64,000 nucleotides of DNA from Tanytarsus gracilentus (taxonomy: Eukaryota > Arthropoda > Insecta > Diptera > Chironomidae). Made by a program: the position numbers and the translations under genes. The stretch covers positions 2,356,001-2,420,000 of the forward strand of contig JAXRKN010000042.1 of the NCBI GenBank assembly GCA_038502055.1, given 5' to 3'. Shown one piece after another: positions 1 to 11,880 of this stretch (positions within the stretch are counted from its first letter, which is position 1; every line of letters begins with the position of its first letter). The notes beneath the pieces are model-generated. The model searched no databases. It saw only the letters and a list, made by a program, of their open reading frames with translations, and was not told the DNA's origin.

Positions 1-2114
1 TGCTACTAGTGCATTCACATAAAAAAAATTTCGTGCTCTTCAAATTAAATTTGTTTACATGCTAAAAAAATATTCTCACACAACTGCCGAACGAGAGGGT
101 ATAAAAATTTAATTTAAAATTTACATTTTGTCAATTTCTGCTGAGTAATGAAATTTCGTGATTTTTTTTCTCAATCTTGAGAGCAATCTACCATCAGCAT
201 ATTTTGTCGTCTTCCTTCAATTTCCCTCTTATTGAATATTCCATAGAAAAGTAATTGATTGAAGCTAATGAAGTAAGCTCTTGTCAATCATTTATCGTCG
301 CCGCAGAGGGAGGAGGAAGGCGACTGAGTGAGTATTGATAGCATCATGTTTTGTGTATATTTCACATCTTTGGTTATCTTCGTTCCGATCAGTAAACTTT
401 TCGATATTACCACATGATAGCATGTGATATGAAAATGTGGTTAAGAGAAGGGCAAAAATGGTGGGAGGCGGCAATGAGGGCAGAGAAAGTTGTTGTTTGG
501 AGAAAGGTGTACATATGCATGATGACGAAGACGGTAATGATCCAAGGGAGATTTTTAGTCATAATTTTTAGGTTGAAAGTTAAATGAGATTTTACCAGCA
601 AAAAGTCTTAAAATTTGCTTTATTTGTTTAAGCTATAATTAATGCGATAAAAACATTTTTTTATCATAAAAGTTTTATCTCTCTTTTTGTAACTTCATTT
701 TCATTTTTTATAAAAAAAATCCTTACCCTATAAATATTATATAAATTGCGTCATAATTCGACAATTTGTATGCCACAATTTTTTTACTCTGATGTTATGT
801 TCCCAAACATTTTGTGTGTATAAGATTGCAATATATTTACATACCATAATAATACATCCATCCTTTCTCTCTCTCTTATTTTTTCCTTCTTTTTGCGGGA
901 TAAAGGTAAATTTCGTATTCAACCAGCGATTGATTTTACGATCAATTTTTCCAAGAGAAAATTGAGGGTTCTCTGCCTCATCACACCGCCACATGCTCCT
1001 TCTCTTCACTCTTTTATTCTCGATTGCGTGAAATAATAAATTCTTTGTACGAGAATGAGGAGTAAAGTTAACAATAAAAAATACATGAAAAGGCTGCTCC
1101 TCCATCCAATGGGGTTTTATGAGTTTTTTAGTAAAAATAAAACGCTTCTTTTACACCGCCACCAGTAGCAGACTGCTGAAGCCGTATTTGAGCGAATTTG
1201 TTTGAAAAAAATATATAAAAGTTTCTCCTGCATGACAACAAAATTGATTTAATTTTGTCATTTTTTCTCTCTTCTCATGTACGGAGGAAAAAATCTCGAT
1301 AACACAGAAAAAAAGAGAGAAAAGAATTCTTTCTTTTGCCTCCATCTCCATGCTTCACATCCTCCTACAGATTTTCTTTTTTAAAGTCGTTCCATGTGTC
1401 GTAAAAAATAAGCATTTTTCTCACTCCACTTTCATTTCCCAACAGCACAGCAAAAAATTATTATGTTTTATCAAAATTGAGAAATCTTTTAACATCATGA
1501 GGAATTATTCGAGAAATCTTTTCATATATAAAAATTTGTCATTGAGCGCTCTTTTTGTGACTTTATTTTTTTTACGGCACATCAAGAACTTTGAACGATG
1601 AGAAAGATTTTTTGGAGGAAATTTTCGATTAGCTTTTCTTGGTAGAGTTCGAGTTGGTAAATTTATTGAATTGCCATAGCAATTGATGTGCTTTTTTGTC
1701 AAAAATAGGCATACAAAGAATTCCAGGTACTAACGTGATTGCCTTCTGTGTGTAACTTTGATATGATTAAAATCGAGTGGAGCAAAATAAAATTTAATTA
1801 AATTTCAGCATCAATGAACTCAAAATTTTTTCATTAAAGTTAAATTTGACAGAAAATTTTTAAATTAAATTTTGTAAAACCTAAAATCAACATCCCTTGA
1901 AATTGATTTACATTTAATAACTAAATATTTAATTACTGATAGTATTAAGTTCCATTAATTAACTACACAACGAGCTGTAATTTTCACGAGTATCAATGTA
2001 ATCAATTAAATCACTTCTCAACGTCTCCTTCCAGCTTCTTACACGAGCATAAACATTTCAGCATCAACAATAATGTTATTATTCTCAACTAATTGTTCCA
2101 ATTAATTTTCTCAG
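1..2114. other. Presumed intron or upstream noncoding DNA of the Side-family gene
   Basis: I find no exon here. The first visible exon of the Side-family receptor (starting 2115) opens with two bases of a split codon, so an exon must lie further upstream, most probably outside the window. The stretch is AT-rich with short A/T runs. The open frames in it (for example minus strand 737-1105) have no recognisable domain and no coding-like composition. Confidence 0.5.
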
Positions 2115-5100
2115 GTCGTCCACTGCCTCAAGTCACATGGTGGCGTGATAATGTGCTTCTCAACACAACGTCAATTCAAATCGTAGATAAAAAAGTCAAA
2201 AACACATTGCATTTATATAAATTAGATCGAAGAGACTTACACAATAGCTATGTGTGTCAAGCGTCGAATAACGATGTCACTCTTCCACTCACGAGTACAA
2301 TCACACTCGATTTAAATTGTAAGGATTTTCACTCAAATGCTTCATCACATATGAGCGTGTTGAAAGGGATGGTCACTCGGGAGTTAAGATATAAATGTCA
2401 TACAAACACCTGAGTGTCCACCCCTCGAAACATTGCCTGCAATAAAGCTTTAAAACTTTTCCATCTCAATCTCTTCTTTATCTCTCCCAGTACGTCCATT
2501 AACGATAGTCTTAGATAAGAATATAAAATATTTATCGACAAACCATACGTACGAGTTAAGATGTGAAGTAACAGGTTCAAGGCCCGCACCTTCCGTGACG
2601 TGGTGGAAGGGATCTGCGCAGCTGAGAAACACAAAAGAATGGGTAATAATACTTTTTTTGACAAGCAGCTCCCTCAAATATTTGACACATCCGAATGAGA
2701 AAGAGAGAAAATTACATTTTCCATGCTTCTTCTCTCATTTTATTAGACGTCATCTGATGGAAATCTAACGAGATCAATTTTGACGTATCAACCTGTGCTG
2801 GATGATCAGGGCAAATATCTGTCGTGTCGTGCTGAACAAGCAGTCATGCCTGAGAGCGGAATCGAGGATGGATTCAAATTAGACATTCATCGTGAGTATT
2901 CCTTTTATCTTTTTTAGGACTTTCTTTCTTCTTACCTTTCTATTTCAACTTGCAATCGTGGCTTCGACCACGTGCACGAATTCGTGATATTAATTCCATT
3001 TTGTGATAAAAGAAAAAACTTTTCTAGCTCTCTGTGTCTTTTTTTAATCCACAAAAGTGAGTTCATAAAAATGCATTTTTATCTCTCTTCGGCGTTGCTC
3101 TCGCTTTTCATACTAAAAAGAAGAGTTTACAAGAAAAAGAAACGAAACGAAGGAAAAAGTTAACTAATTTTGAAAGCAAACACAATTTCCCCACAGACAG
3201 CACGCGAAATAAAAGCAGAAGGAGGTTGGAGGGAGTTGAAAGGAAAGAAAAAAAGTTTAATAATATTTGCCAAAGGCGTTACAAGGATGAAGATAAAGCT
3301 TTTATGCTTTAACGAGGTTTTCATTTAAAAATTTAACGACTTTTTTAATTTTTCAAATTTTCTTTGTCTAATTTTTATTTCGATGAACTTTCTCTTCTCT
3401 TCTCGAAAAAGGGAGTGAAAGCTGATTAGATTAACTCGATGAACTCACTTTGCAAATTTTACAAGACGATGGGTTAATTTATGAAGGTTTCTGAACAGAA
3501 ATAATTACAATGTAATTTTTTTGAGCGAAGCTTTTTAAATTTTCATAAATTTTTAGCTTTATAACTCAGCAAAGTTTAAGGTCATGCAAATTAAGGGATG
3601 TAAATTTAACTACACTGGTTATGGTGAATTAATCTTTTTTAGTATTTTACTTGTAATTTATTCTGAGTTAAATTTTTTCAAATTCATTTATGGATAAATG
3701 TTTAGTTTATGAAATAAATTAAAATTCAATTCTTGAAAATTTAAAAGAAAGTCCAAATCCTTGAATTATAAATAACAATCTTTTTCTTCTTTGATTTTTT
3801 TATTCAACTTAATTTTTTTTAAATGAATTAGGATCAATTAAAAAATGCTGAAAATAACTTTTAAAATTTGTAATTAATTTTTTCCGCAAAAATAATTTTT
3901 GTTCTATCCCGAAAGTTACGACTAGAATAATTTAATTAAACTATAACGCATCTAATAAAATGAAACTTTTTAAAAGGTGCATATTTCATTTTTATAGGTT
4001 AGGAAAACCAGATGTTTTGAAAAATTCTAAAAATATCAAATATAAAAAATCAAATTAATTGGAATTTTAATAAAATGTCCTTAATATTTATTAAAAACCT
4101 AGTCACCCTTTCATATGAGCACATTAGCACACTAAAATAGTTCAACCAAAAATTTCCTCTCTCGATGTTAAGTGCAGGAAATTTCCATAACTCAACTTAC
4201 ATGCTTCTCATTTTATTCAATTTCATTATATGTTAAAATTTTCTACAACCTGAAAAACCTCGATGTATGCTCAGAGTAAAAAATTTGATATTTTCCCGAA
4301 AAAAAAAGTTTTATAAAATGTTCTGCCATACTGCACATCTAAACGTATAACTGACTTAATAAATTCATTATAAATTCTCAACACACTAAAAACTCTCAAC
4401 TCAATTATGAGAAATTATATTCAACGAAACTTTAATGATGAATCACTCTGCATACATGAGCTTTTTTATTTAATCATATTGCATGTTATACACCATCAAA
4501 TGGGTAACATTGAGCTGAAATAATGAGTGAAGAAGAATAAAAATATCTTTTTTGCTGTAAAGTTGTCTAATAAAAAATTCATAATTGCTTTCATTGATAT
4601 GAGCAAAGAGAGAGAGAGAGAGAGCTTGAGAGTGAGGCAAGTAATTTATGTATTTATATTGCTAAGCAATTAATCTTCCTTTCCATCATGTGCAAGTATA
4701 AAGTGGGGAGGAGAATGAGAGCATCATAATGTTCATTATGAAATTTAATGTGTAAGAGGAAAATCAAATTAAATCCCTTAATTCAAAATTAAATTCATTC
4801 CACCCTTTAACTCATGCGGATGTAAAAGAGATGAAAAAAATGACAAAAATTTGTGAAATTGATACAGTGGATATATCATAGAGACGCTAATTGATTGAAA
4901 AAGTTCATGTACATAAATTTTGACGTTATAAAATAATTTAAATTTATTTTTATTCATTTGAGTAAATAATGTCCTTACTCAGTAGCTATTCATGCATAAT
5001 TTTAAGGAGAATCTTTACTACTTTAATTTTATCGCTCAATGAAACTGAAGCAACAAAACTCTAAACATCAGCACGATTATGTAATGGATACTCATTAGAT

Positions 5101-8100
5101 TTATGCTGGCTATATTTTTAGAAGGCAAGAGGGCAAAAGCATTAAACCATAAATTGTTAATCTCTTCCGCCCTGCTTGGCACATGGCACCATTCTTATGT
5201 GCTATTATGATCATGTAAATGTCCCTTTTTAAAGTGTGCTCTCTTGAAAAATTATGTGTCAATTAGATTTTTCTCTCCATCCTCCCTTGAGGCTTTCTGA
5301 CGCCTCAACCAACCGACGCTACCCGCATATACGCTTTAGTGTACATTGAACAGCGAGCAAAAGCGAGAGAGAAACGAAAAAATTTAAATTGCATTTCACA
5401 CAGAGAGTAGAAAAGATGGGAAAAACTCGCCGAGATCATAGAGAGTGAAAAGAGGTAGGAAAAAGGGGTTTCTGATAATAAAACTTTCTGAAGCGTGAAA
5501 TAATGAATTACATTCACAAACCTCGCTCTTTTTCTATCCTTTACTCATTCACTCTACCATTAAAAAAAGTTTCTTTCTTCCTGCCATCATCACTGTGTTA
5601 ATATCACAATGTTATACATTTTCAGATGCTCCAGTTGTGACATTAGAATTCGGCACAAATCAGCAGAATTCGGCGATGGGTATTCGAGAGGGAGCCGATG
5701 TGTATTTTGAGTGCAATATTAAGGCAAATCCTTGGGTATATAAAGTGACATGGCACCATAATGTAAGCGAGCTCGTGCTATATCGCCAAAATATCTTTTG
5801 AGAGGGGGAGGCGGCATGTCGAAATAAATCGATGAAATTTATTTAATCGTTTTTGTGCCTTTATAAGAATGTGAAAAATAATAAGAATGATTTAAAACTT
5901 CTAAATTGAAGGTTTAAATCTTTAAGTATTTAAATATTTTTTGAATTTTAAAAAGAATAAAAAATATTTTTTGAAAACTTTTAATCCGTTAAAAATTAAA
6001 ATTAAATTTAATATCAAATCTAACTCAATAAACGCCACTTCAAAGGCACAAAGTTCGACATGTCACCGCCCCACTTTCTCTCGATACGCCGGAGATAATT
6101 TTATTCATTTCATATTTCCTCATAAAATATTCACATGTGTGTGTCTATTTTTCCGCATATTCTCTCTCTAGGGTCGAGAAATCTTGAATTCATTCAATGA
6201 TGGAATTATAATTTCAAATCAAAGTTTAGTTATTACGAATGTTAAGCGTAGCCAGATGGGTCAATACATTTGCATTTGTACGAATTCGGAAGGTGAGGGC
6301 GAGAGTAATCCGGTGCAACTGGAGATCCAATGTAAGTGAGAAAGACAAATACAATTTTGTGTCTAATTTATGGGCAAATTTCATTGCTTGCACACTAAAA
6401 ATCTCATCTCACACACAGTCGCTCCAATGTGTCGTGCTGGTCAAATTCATACGTACAACGTTGGACGTGGAGAGACGGCAAAAATTCAATGTGAAGTCAT
6501 GGGCATTCCAAATGACATTAATTTTGTGTGGAAATTCAACACGTCCGTTTCAGAGCTGTTGGACATGCCATCGTCAATTGTGACAAATGACAAAACAAGG
6601 AGCACCATTCATTTTAAACCAATGACGGAGCATGTAATTATAACTGCATACAAGACACTCTCGTGTCTCATTTTTCATCACACTCACTTCTCCTTTCTTT
6701 CTAATTAATTTTAATGAGAACGACAATGGAGAACGCGCCGTCGTCTTTCGGATTTATTCATTGCACTCTCATTGTCTGAGTTGAATGTGTAAAAGTTGAT
6801 GAGACACGAGAGACTGTCGAGGGGTCGGACACGATTTAAAAATGACTTTTGACTTTACTGCAATTTTTAAGGCGTCGAACTCACTTTTTAAAATTTTTTT
6901 TAGTGAACTTTCAAGTTTGAAATCGATCAAGTGCAGTTTTTAGTTTTTTAATTAAATTCACGTGTCCTGCACCTCACTTTTAGATAATAGAAAAAATTCG
7001 TCGCATAATAAAGGCATAAAAGAGATGAGAAGACAAGCAGCGCTGCAAAAATGAATACGGAAATGATAAGTTGAGATTACTTTACATTTGCAGAAAAGGA
7101 TTATAGGGGAAATTCAGAGAGACTAATTTGTGATAATTTCACTGAAGCTCTTCATGACATAAAATTCATTAGAATAATTGCTGGTATCATGCAAAAAGCA
7201 AAAAGGATTCAGGTCAATGTATGCATAATTTCCTGAAGGGAAATCTTCAGGAATTAAACGCTAGGAGATTTCAAAACTTGACAAGAGTCTCCCACATAAA
7301 GTAAAGAGCAGAATTTTCATTAAAATTTCAATAATTTTTGAATTTATCTCATATATGCGAATCGATTTTTGTCTATACAGCAATTTCCATATGGTCATTT
7401 GAATTACTTAAGAGACGATTGCACAATACGTAATTAAATGTCCATAAATTTGAATATTTAAATTTTGTGGGTGTGTGTGAGCCGCTTATGAATTTTTAAG
7501 AAGGGCTATATGTGGTTATGGTCGGGTGTTCTGAGGTTTCGATATTTTGAGAGGAAATGATAGATTTTGATTAGAATTTTCGTCAAAGGCATCCAATTAA
7601 GTTTTCTTGAAGGTGTTTAAGAATTCAGTAAAAAGCTTTTAATATTTTAACTTTCGTCAAACATTAAAAACTTTCAACACTTTCTACCAACTAAAAACTT
7701 TTGAGGGAAGAAATTCAATTTTCTTAACAGCTCCAAAAGATCTTTAAAATATTCTGTACACACACAAAGAGTTGTTTAAAATTTTCCAGACTTGTTTAAT
7801 TAAAAAATTATAAAAGTGCCTTTTGAATAATCTTATTGTGGCATCCGAAATAAAAACTCTCCAGAGCACAGTCAAAAAAACAGTTTTTTTTTCTTGTGGT
7901 AAATGTGAAGAGAAAAATAAAAACTTGATGCAAACCACAGAAATTGAGTTTCTTGCACACTTACCGCAAAAACTACAAAACTATTGGCTATAGCTTTAGT
8001 AAAATCTCTCTCCAACTTTTTCCCCCTCAACAACAATCTTTTTTCTCTGAACTGCTCTTAAACATTGTCTTCGAAACTCTCGACAGAAAGTTTTGCCGCT

Positions 8101-11100
8101 CACATGTTGACAAAGAAAATTCGATTTCCGGAATTTCTCGATCTCCGAAGAAATTCTCTCGAAGATAGCAAATCATTTTAATTGACATCCTCCCGATATA
8201 TCAGATTAAGTATTCATGAACGGAAAAGCATTTAGAATTTCTATTGTCTCTCATCATTTATGCATTCACGTGTCAGACGAGCAAAAAAAAAGCTATAGTC
8301 GAAGAGATTTAGGAAGTGAGGGAAGAAAAATGTTCATTCTTCTTTTTTCAATTATCGCAAACATATATACAGGATTATGGAACACTCCTGTGCTATGGAA
8401 GCAATGAGTTAGGCACCCAAACAGAGCCTTGTGTATTCAACATCATACCAGCAGGTAAACAAAAGAGAAATTTTTTTTCCTCTTTTCAATTTTCCACACC
8501 AACATATTCCTATCTGAAATCTTTCTTTCTCTCTATTTTCTCTCCTATTGTGCGAACTCTCCATGCACGACTACATTTTTGGTGTCGGTCTCATCTTCTT
8601 CTTTTTTTTTGGGGGATGTTGTTGATGTTCCGAATATTATTATCAACGTGGCAGGCAAACCCGATCCATTGTCCAATTGTTCGATATTGAATCAGACATT
8701 TGACATGCTGCAAATAGTATGCCAGGAAGGTTTCGATGGTGGTCTCGAGCAGAGTTTCGTTGCTGAAATTTATGTTCATGGACATAAGAATTTATTTAGT
8801 TCCGTTAGTTCAAAGTGAGTATAATTAATGGAATTTCATTAGCATGACCCGGTGAGAAATTTTTCGAATATATTGAAAGTGAAATTTCGAATCTTCTAAT
8901 TAATTAAATTTCTCAATAGAGAGAGAAAAACATTTAATTAATTTCATCTTATAGATCGCCGTATTTCGAGTTGAAAGGACTCGAGGCTGGCATTGGCTAC
9001 GATGTCATGGTTATAGCGGAAAATAAAAAAGGAAAATCTCGTCCAGCTATGCTCCATGGTTATACTCTAAAAGCGCCAGAAAGACAAACAGGTAAGAATC
9101 GAGGTCAGCGAGAGGACGAGCATCAATTTGTTAATTTTATCCGCTTTAGTTGTTTTTCCATTCTCAGACTTTCCAATTGCGCCAGTCCTTGCACCGGCTT
9201 TCCTCCAAATTAAGCCATTTCTAGGCACCATGATCGGCATTTTTGGAGCCGTCGTGTTGATTTTATCAGCAATTATTTTAGCTGTGCGCTTAAAGGGCTC
9301 AAGTCGACGCGATAGAGCACGTGCAATAAGTAACACAATAACAATGAGCTCCACATTATCGCCTTCACTTCAGAACGGCGTCATACTGAGAGAATCATCG
9401 AGTGCTGATAGTATAGATAAGAATCCTGACATTATTCCGCAAGGTATGATAATAATAGCACCATCGCATTATAAACACGCACACATTCCATTGCTCGCAT
9501 GTTTGAGATGTAAATTAAACAAAATACTCGGAACGGTATGAGAAGAAGTGATAGGAAGAAATGAAGCAAGAAAAAGGATAATGGAATTAGTAGAGATATT
9601 AGCTCGCTTCTTTCATCTCCCACTCATCTCTTATTATCTCGTTATACATATTTGCTGTGTGTAGCGTTTGAAGGGTGTTATGCAAAAATTAAAAGCTATC
9701 ATTAACAGAGTGACGTTAATTAATTTAGTGAATATCGAATTGAGTGCTTTAAAGTGGGGGAAAATCGTAAAAGCTAGGTTGGGTAGAAAAATATTGTGGA
9801 CAATTTTAAAGAAATTAAAAGCATTAAAATAATTTCTCGAACATCAAACAGATTTAGCTAAATATTATCAAGAATTTTTAAAAATGATTTTGAGATAATT
9901 CACAAATTAAGGTTCGAATCCTAAAATAGTTGAAAAAATATATGATTGCATTGGGTTAAATTTTTTTTGTGATTTTTAATAAATTTCTTTCAAAGTTACT
10001 AAAAAGTTTTTTCACCTCATCCTCACCTCAAACTTTCATCCAAATATTTTTGGTTTAAAATTTTTTTTCATTCCAATTCACAATTATTTAATTAATTTAT
10101 TAAACAAAACTACTTGCAAGTTAAAAAGCATCAGCTGACCACAACGGCCTTCATTTCATAATAAATTTATTTTATTTAACGTAAAATTTCGATCAATTTA
10201 ATCCTTTAAGTTTCTCCACAATTACCAACTGCTGTTTAACTTCACTATTTAACTTAAGGATACGATCTCATTACAAAACAACCCTCGAGTGTACTTGTTT
10301 GCAAAAACAACCACTTCTCATGATCGGGTGAGAGATGGAAAACATCACCATAAATTACGTAACAAGATTACCATTCCTCATCCCGTCTGATGATATGATG
10401 CTCCCGGCTAATGAATAAACCCCTTGAAAATTTTCCATTATCATAATGACAACGCTTCTCTTCTTCATATCCACACCGCATTCACATGTTTCTTCTCTAT
10501 CCTCACATCACTCTTTTGCATCTTTTCTTCCACACATTTATTTTTCCCTTTCATCTCGTCTGATGTTCTCTCTCTCTCTTCTCGACAATGCATACATACC
10601 ACACATCAGAGAATGATAACGAGTGGATGAACAATAAGTTTGCTACGGCTGTGATGATGGCGGAGCAACAAAGTAATTTTACATTGACGAACTATGATTG
10701 CGACAGAACATTATTTTCGCAGCATGATAATAATTGCTTGCAACATCACGTCTACCAAGATCGATCCACCTACCACAATGAAGTGCCGACTAGTAGTATA
10801 GGTTATATTGATAATCGAGTTATCGCTAATGTAAGGCATTTTTCTCCGCTTTGTTCCCAATCACCGATGTCACTTATTGTTCAATTTTTTCTCTCTATAT
10901 CTAGGGCGAGTTGACGTATGCAGATCTGACGATTATGCAAAAACAGCCGACACTCTACTCGAGCGCGACACTCGGAAGGCCGCGTCATGGAGAATTAAAG
11001 CGCATCGTTGAGCCAAGTATTTATGCTCAAGTAAGCTGAACCTTTTTAAACGTAAAAATTTAAAATGAGAGTCCTTTAAAAATAACCTCAGGGTCATGTC

Positions 11101-11625
11101 CACGTATAGTGAGAAAAAGCTTTAATTATATCAGAATTTAGAGTGTTTTAAAAAAAAATTTGCGAAGTGAAAAAATGATCCTCAAAAAAATAAAATTCAT
11201 TCTTTCGGATTTAATTTTATTTTGTTGCAATTTCAATTCAGTTTCAAATTAAATTTCTATCGAAAAATAGCTCTGAAATTAAATTTCTTTCCTCTACTTC
11301 TTCATCTCAACCAAGATTGATTTAGCGAGAAGCACACCGCCGCCGCCCTCTTCTATAAAACAGCAAATCTATCCATCTAATATGGTTTTCACCACATCTC
11401 GAAACCATTCCATACCAATTTCTCATCCGAGTCAAATTGTTGCGCCCCCGCATGCCTTCGGCGAGCCAATTATTGAGACGGTGAGTACACAAAGGAAGAA
11501 GAAAAATTTAATTTTATTGAATTTTTTTTTGTCTTGGACGAAAAAATATTTAGAAGCCAATGTTACAGACTTTAACTGAAAGTGACGCTGAGAACGATCA
11601 TCTCCCGCAACATAGACGCTTTTGA
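2115..11625 (+). CDS. Sidestep-family immunoglobulin cell-surface receptor (3' part, 14 exons)
   Basis: Exons I infer: 2115-2318, 2491-2642, 2747-2891, 5626-5762, 6172-6331, 6419-6633, 8373-8454, 8655-8814, 8955-9091, 9168-9443, 10610-10830, 10905-11030, 11316-11480 and 11554-11625 (stop TGA). All introns are GT/AG and phases match throughout, giving about 750 residues. Visible residues 1-68 are the second half of Ig2 (PQVTWW, YVCQAS). Ig3 is 69-167 (LRCEV, VTWWKG, LSCRA), Ig4 168-266 (FECNI, YICIC), Ig5 267-365 (IQCEV, LLCYG) and FN3 366-464. A transmembrane helix at about 486-507 is followed by RLKGSSRRDR as stop-transfer. The tail is ~240 residues, Ser/Asn-rich, with tyrosine motifs LTYADL and SIYAQI. 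Known of the family: Side proteins bind Beat Ig proteins and guide motor axons and synaptic pairing. The signal peptide and Ig1 are missing because the window cuts the gene. Which Side paralogue this is cannot be told. Nephrin-like receptors are the main alternative, but the five-Ig/FN3/TM plan fits Side best. Confidence 0.85.
2892..5625 (+). other. 2.7-kb intron between the Ig3 and Ig4 exons of the Side-family gene
   Basis: Bounded by a GTGAGT-type donor at 2892 and a TTTTCAG acceptor ending 5625. It is AT-rich and contains a short GA microsatellite near 4605-4622. No coding segment or repeat family was recognised. Confidence 0.75.
6634..8372 (+). other. 1.7-kb intron within the Ig5-coding part of the Side-family gene
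   Basis: It splits Ig5 between its two conserved cysteines: the IQCEV half is encoded at 6419-6633 and the LLCYG half at 8373-8454. The donor is GTAATT and the acceptor ATATATACAG. I see nothing else in it beyond AT-rich sequence. Confidence 0.75.
9444..10609 (+). other. 1.2-kb intron in the cytoplasmic-tail part of the Side-family gene
   Basis: Donor GTATGA at 9444, acceptor CACATCAG ending 10609. It contains the isolated B-box-like 17-mer at 9909-9925, listed separately. Otherwise it is AT-rich and featureless. Confidence 0.7.
9909..9925 (+). repeat. Isolated B-box-like 17-mer, copy 1
   Basis: AAGGTTCGAATCCTAAA reads in the plus direction and contains GGTTCGAATCC, a perfect match to the RNA polymerase III B-box (tRNA T-arm) consensus. 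No A-box or cloverleaf can be found around it, so this is not a tRNA gene. Exact reverse-complement copies occur at 34295-34311 and 53917-53933. Confidence 0.6.
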
Positions 11626-11880
11626 TGCGATGAACAACTTTAATAAATTTCATGACGCACCCGAAATGTAAATAAATTTCCCACTTTCAATCTTTTTCTC
11701 TCTCCAACTCACACATGATGAAAAAAAATACAAAGCAGAATGTTAACAATAACACTGAAGGAAATGTAAATAATTCTCTGGTTCTCGACTCTCTTTTGTA
11801 AATATTGATAAAATAAAAAATAGCGAAATATAATAAAATGTTTCTTCACCCCAATAAATAAAATTTAAAATGTAAACTAA
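11626..11880 (+). other. 3' UTR and polyadenylation signals of the Side-family gene
   Basis: AATAAA hexamers occur at 11812-11817, 11832-11837, 11853-11858 and 11857-11862, about 190-235 bases after the stop codon. This supports the assignment of the last exon. Where cleavage occurs cannot be seen. Confidence 0.55.

Noticed and set aside
737..1105. 122-residue minus-strand open frame
   Set aside because: Lies in the presumed upstream intron of the Side gene and shows no domain.
9890..9945. tRNA gene suggested by GGTTCGAATCC
   Set aside because: No A-box, anticodon arm or acceptor stem can be paired around it; kept only as an isolated B-box-like motif.
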